Shown here one piece after another: positions 19,622 through 20,216 of a stretch of 20,216 nt of DNA (the stretch's first letter is position 1; every line of letters begins with the position of its first letter). The DNA comes from Hypsibius dujardini. Taxonomy: Eukaryota; Tardigrada; Eutardigrada; Parachela; Hypsibiidae. The position numbers were made by a program, and so were the translations under genes. The stretch spans positions 1 through 20,216 of the forward strand of contig LRSR01006048.1 of NCBI GenBank assembly GCA_001579985.1. Direction: 5' to 3'. The notes under the pieces were generated by a model. The model was not told where the DNA came from. It searched no databases and saw only the letters and a list, made by a program, of their open reading frames with translations.

Positions 19622-20216
19622 CAGACCAGAACAGACAGGTTGACAGATAAACAGATGCCTTTACCTCAACGGCAACCACCTTCGTCTTCACCATCTGTGT
19701 CAGCTTGGACCCAATGTTTTTCAGTTCTTCCACCGGATCGATTTCATTGACTTTCACGTTTAAGGATGAAAATCCCTGCGAATAAATTAAAACATAAAAA
19801 TAACAATGGATAACCATACTTATAGATTCGTGCCTCTAAAAACGAATTTCACGAGCTAACATAAGAAAAAATCTCGTTCAGAATAAATTTATTTAATTAT
19901 CCAAATTTCCGATACTATGACACGCATGTAGTATGATGTACACGAACAATTTCGTGCTTTTGGTGCACGAACTACCACTCACGACCTTATTAATTTTCCA
20001 CAAATATCACGGCGGTCGCTTGAATTTTTTCCGTCACGTTTTCACAGTGTACCATAAAAGGATTCAATATACACCCTACTAGTGCAAGATGTAGTTGTTC
20101 ATTTCCATACCTTTAAAATCTCATCATATCCTGACGCGAGTTTTGTGATGTGATGAAGCCGTGAGCCCAGCTTTTCCGCAAGAGCTACCAAACTATTTTG
20201 CAATAAAAACCGGCTA
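9316..20216 (-). CDS. CACNA2D: Voltage-gated calcium channel alpha2-delta subunit, 29 visible exons, N-terminus off window
   Basis: Exons in transcript order: 20192-20111 (5' edge uncertain), 19775-19665, 19144-19085, 18887-18737, 18323-18122, 17583-17506, 17331-17259, 16684-16555, 16491-16390, 16238-16121, 16044-15993, 15047-14964, 14859-14800, 14700-14620, 14536-14462, 14380-14306, 13978-13883, 13810-13749, 13662-13571, 13263-13117, 13049-13008, 12942-12690, 12355-12246, 12151-12027, 11529-11354, 11264-11109, 10291-10094, 9942-9744, 9453-9316 (TGA). All junctions keep phase, giving 1108 residues. Domains by visible residue: VWA_N about 1-135 (VPTNIY at 124-129); VWA about 211-400 with MIDAS DISGS at 218-222; Cache about 410-520 (SYVFGVNHNGHVIFHP at 466-481); the Cys-rich alpha2 remainder; the delta part with VPTTNLLLVALD; and a C-terminal hydrophobic tail (SALTIVLPYFFTILLKASV) that fits a GPI or membrane anchor. 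Family members traffic Cav channels to synaptic membranes. It resembles alpha2-delta-3 most in spacing, recalled from memory. The signal peptide is outside. Confidence 0.95.
9556..9637. repeat. (TGTGTC)n hexanucleotide array, alpha2-delta last intron
   Basis: About 13 nearly perfect TGTGTC units lie in the intron between exons 9942-9744 and 9453-9316. In the minus-strand transcript it reads GACACA. The VSVSVS frame across it is an artefact. Confidence 0.95.
10401..10905. mobile_element. MITE-like element with ~90-bp terminal inverted repeats
   Basis: The left end (10401-10488) and right end (10905-10815, reverse complement) match over about 88 bases at roughly 90% identity. Both begin CA(G/C)GC(T/C)GACCGAATTAAAG and share CCAGCAAAATGGGGTGGTCG. 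The element is about 505 bp and sits in the intron between exons 11264-11109 and 10291-10094. I saw no transposase frame; interior frames of 60-69 codons resemble nothing known. An obvious target-site duplication was not found, so the exact termini and superfamily stay open. It is a non-autonomous DNA transposon by structure. Confidence 0.88.
10970..11069. repeat. Degenerate ACAGACACA array, alpha2-delta intron
   Basis: Imperfect CAGACACA/CATAGACACA units lie in the same intron as the MITE, about 40 bases before exon 11264-11109's donor side. In the transcript it reads TGTGTCTG, the opposite sense to the arrays at 9556 and 12468. Confidence 0.75.
11590..11775. repeat. Degenerate CTGT/TGTGTC array, alpha2-delta intron
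   Basis: Mixed TGTCTGT, TGTGTCTG and TTGTCTAT units lie in the intron between exons 12151-12027 and 11529-11354. The rest of this 497-bp intron shows nothing recognisable. Confidence 0.8.
12468..12562. repeat. (TGTGTC)n hexanucleotide array, alpha2-delta intron
   Basis: About 13-15 TGTGTC units, nearly perfect from 12480 to 12550, lie in the intron between exons 12942-12690 and 12355-12246. In the transcript this is GACACA, complementary to the array at 14161-14239. Confidence 0.95.
13378..13470. repeat. CAGA tetranucleotide array adjoining inverted repeat copy A
   Basis: ACAGACAG units with CAGACATGCAGA variants lie in the intron between exons 13662-13571 and 13263-13117. They run directly into the unique-sequence inverted repeat at 13448-13548. 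Confidence 0.85.
13448..13548 (-). repeat. Inverted repeat copy A (partner 15539-15639)
   Basis: On the minus strand this reads ATTGCATATTACAGTATATG and continues through GGCTTTCTCGGCTCGCAGTG. The plus strand at 15539-15639 has the same 101 bases with about 8 differences. The two copies lie in different introns of alpha2-delta and flank eight exons (15047-14964 through 13662-13571). Confidence 0.93.
14014..14239. repeat. (GACACA)n array, perfect from 14161
   Basis: Degenerate CAGATACAGGCACA units (14014-14160) pass into about 13 perfect GACACA units (14161-14239). The array lies in the intron between exons 14380-14306 and 13978-13883 and reads TGTGTC in the transcript. Confidence 0.93.
15385..15520. 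repeat. Degenerate CTGT/CTGCCTGC array in the long alpha2-delta intron
   Basis: Imperfect CTGTCTG, CTGCCTGC and TGTCTATT units lie in the 945-bp intron between exons 16044-15993 and 15047-14964. The array lies just upstream (plus strand) of inverted repeat copy B. From 15048 to 15384 I recognise nothing. Confidence 0.8.
15539..15639 (+). repeat. Inverted repeat copy B (partner 13448-13548)
   Basis: This 101-bp segment matches the reverse complement of 13448-13548 at about 92%, including ATTACAGTATATGCAAACT and GGCTTTCTCGGCTCGCAGTG. A CTGT-type array follows it directly, as in copy A, so array and unique sequence were duplicated together. Confidence 0.93.
15640..15735. repeat. CTGT/CTGCGTG array following inverted repeat copy B
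   Basis: Imperfect TGCCTGTCTGCGTGTCTG units continue the duplicated segment. The stretch 15740-15990 up to the next exon has no recognised feature. Confidence 0.78.
16691..16766 (+). pseudogene. Inverted (antisense) copy of alpha2-delta exon 19775-19665, donor region included
   Basis: The plus strand here matches the minus-strand exon 19775-19665 and the start of its intron: about 65 of 77 positions agree, including the 20-mer TGGTGAAGACGAAGGTGGTT. Translated it reads KDIGSKLVQMVKTKVVDVK against KNIGSKLTQMVKTKVVAVE. The donor G|GTAAAGG is A|ATAAAGG here, so it is dead as an exon. The match runs past the exon end into the CTGT array, so this was a DNA-level inverted duplication and not a spliced retrocopy. 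It lies in the intron before exon 16684-16555 and abuts that exon's acceptor. Confidence 0.87.
16757..17005. repeat. Long CTGT array following the inverted exon copy
   Basis: CTGT, CTGCCTGC and TGTGTTTG units run over about 250 bases, continuing the segment copied from exon 19775-19665 and its intron. The transcript reads ACAG, complementary to the arrays at 18529 and 19375. Confidence 0.92.
17391..17469. repeat. (AC)n dinucleotide microsatellite, about 39 units
   Basis: A perfect AC run lies in the 174-bp intron between exons 17583-17506 and 17331-17259. It is the only dinucleotide array in the window and fills nearly half of its intron. Confidence 0.98.
18401..18521. repeat. Direct duplication copy A of exon 18887-18737 3' end and donor-side intron
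   Basis: The plus strand shares CACAACCCAT(A/T)AACGTCATC, then GGTCGTCAC(A/T)GTTATTTATTG, then GTGAATAGAT against GCGAGTAGAT, with 18648-18777. In copy A the donor T|GTACGT reads T|GCACAC on the minus strand and the exon part has diverged, so it is inactive. The two copies are separated by the CAGA array. Confidence 0.75.
18529..18639. repeat. (CAGA)n array between direct duplicates
   Basis: Nearly perfect ACAG/CAGA units, with a few CAAA interruptions, lie between the two duplicate copies in the intron between exons 18887-18737 and 18323-18122. In the transcript it reads CTGT. Confidence 0.96.
18648..18777. repeat. Direct duplication copy B, containing the functional 3' end of exon 18887-18737
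   Basis: This copy includes the last 41 coding bases of the exon, its working donor (minus strand T|GTACGT) and about 90 bases of intron. It is presumably the source of copy A at 18401-18521. Confidence 0.72.
19375..19640. repeat. ACAG/CAAACAGA array, perfect from about 19581 to 19620
   Basis: Degenerate ACAGACAAAC, AAGCAGAC and GACAGGCG units become perfect ACAG units next to exon 19775-19665. The array lies in the 520-bp intron after that exon and is the likely source of the array at 16757-17005. Confidence 0.9.

Noticed and set aside
20193-20216. Extension of the first visible alpha2-delta exon to the window edge
   Set aside because: The frame stays open to the edge (SRFLLQNS), but an AATAG acceptor at 20193 fits the family start better. 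The exon edge is left uncertain because the upstream sequence is not available.

Overview
This is eukaryotic DNA, almost certainly from an invertebrate animal. Protein-coding exons are short, end in GT/AG splice sites, and are separated by introns of about 70 to 800 bases. There are no operons. Two genes match conserved animal families along their visible length. Many introns carry tetranucleotide (CTGT/ACAG) or hexanucleotide (TGTGTC/GACACA) arrays. The species cannot be told from sequence alone; a compact ecdysozoan genome, for example a tardigrade, is only a guess.

Layout, left to right. (1) Bases 1-2623, minus strand: the N-terminal 489 codons of an FTSJ3/Spb1-type ribosomal RNA 2'-O-methyltransferase in five exons; the C-terminus runs off the left edge. 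(2) 2624-4442: an intergenic stretch without a recognisable gene. (3) 4443-5997, plus strand: a complete four-exon rhodopsin-like seven-helix receptor of 351 residues with altered DRY and NPxxY motifs. (4) 5998-7879: an intergenic stretch with a degenerate minisatellite and a possible LTR remnant. (5) 7880-8853, plus strand: a 5'-truncated tandem copy of the receptor gene with a lost splice donor and an in-frame stop. (6) 9316-20216, minus strand: a voltage-gated calcium channel alpha2-delta subunit gene. I resolved 29 exons coding for about 1108 residues, from just after the missing N-terminal signal region to the C-terminal hydrophobic tail. All exon junctions after the first keep phase.

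The genes do not form one pathway: ribosome assembly, an orphan receptor, and calcium channel trafficking. The unexpected content is in the alpha2-delta introns. They hold an antisense copy of the gene's own second visible exon (16691-16766). They also hold a 101-bp inverted repeat pair flanking eight exons, and a direct duplication of an exon 3' end with its splice donor. Hexanucleotide arrays lie in opposite orientations in different introns, and there is a MITE of about 505 bp with 90-bp terminal inverted repeats. Most duplicated segments lie next to a CTGT/ACAG array, which suggests the arrays mark or promote local duplication and could let the pre-mRNA fold back on itself. No prokaryotic system, CRISPR array, tRNA or rRNA gene was seen.
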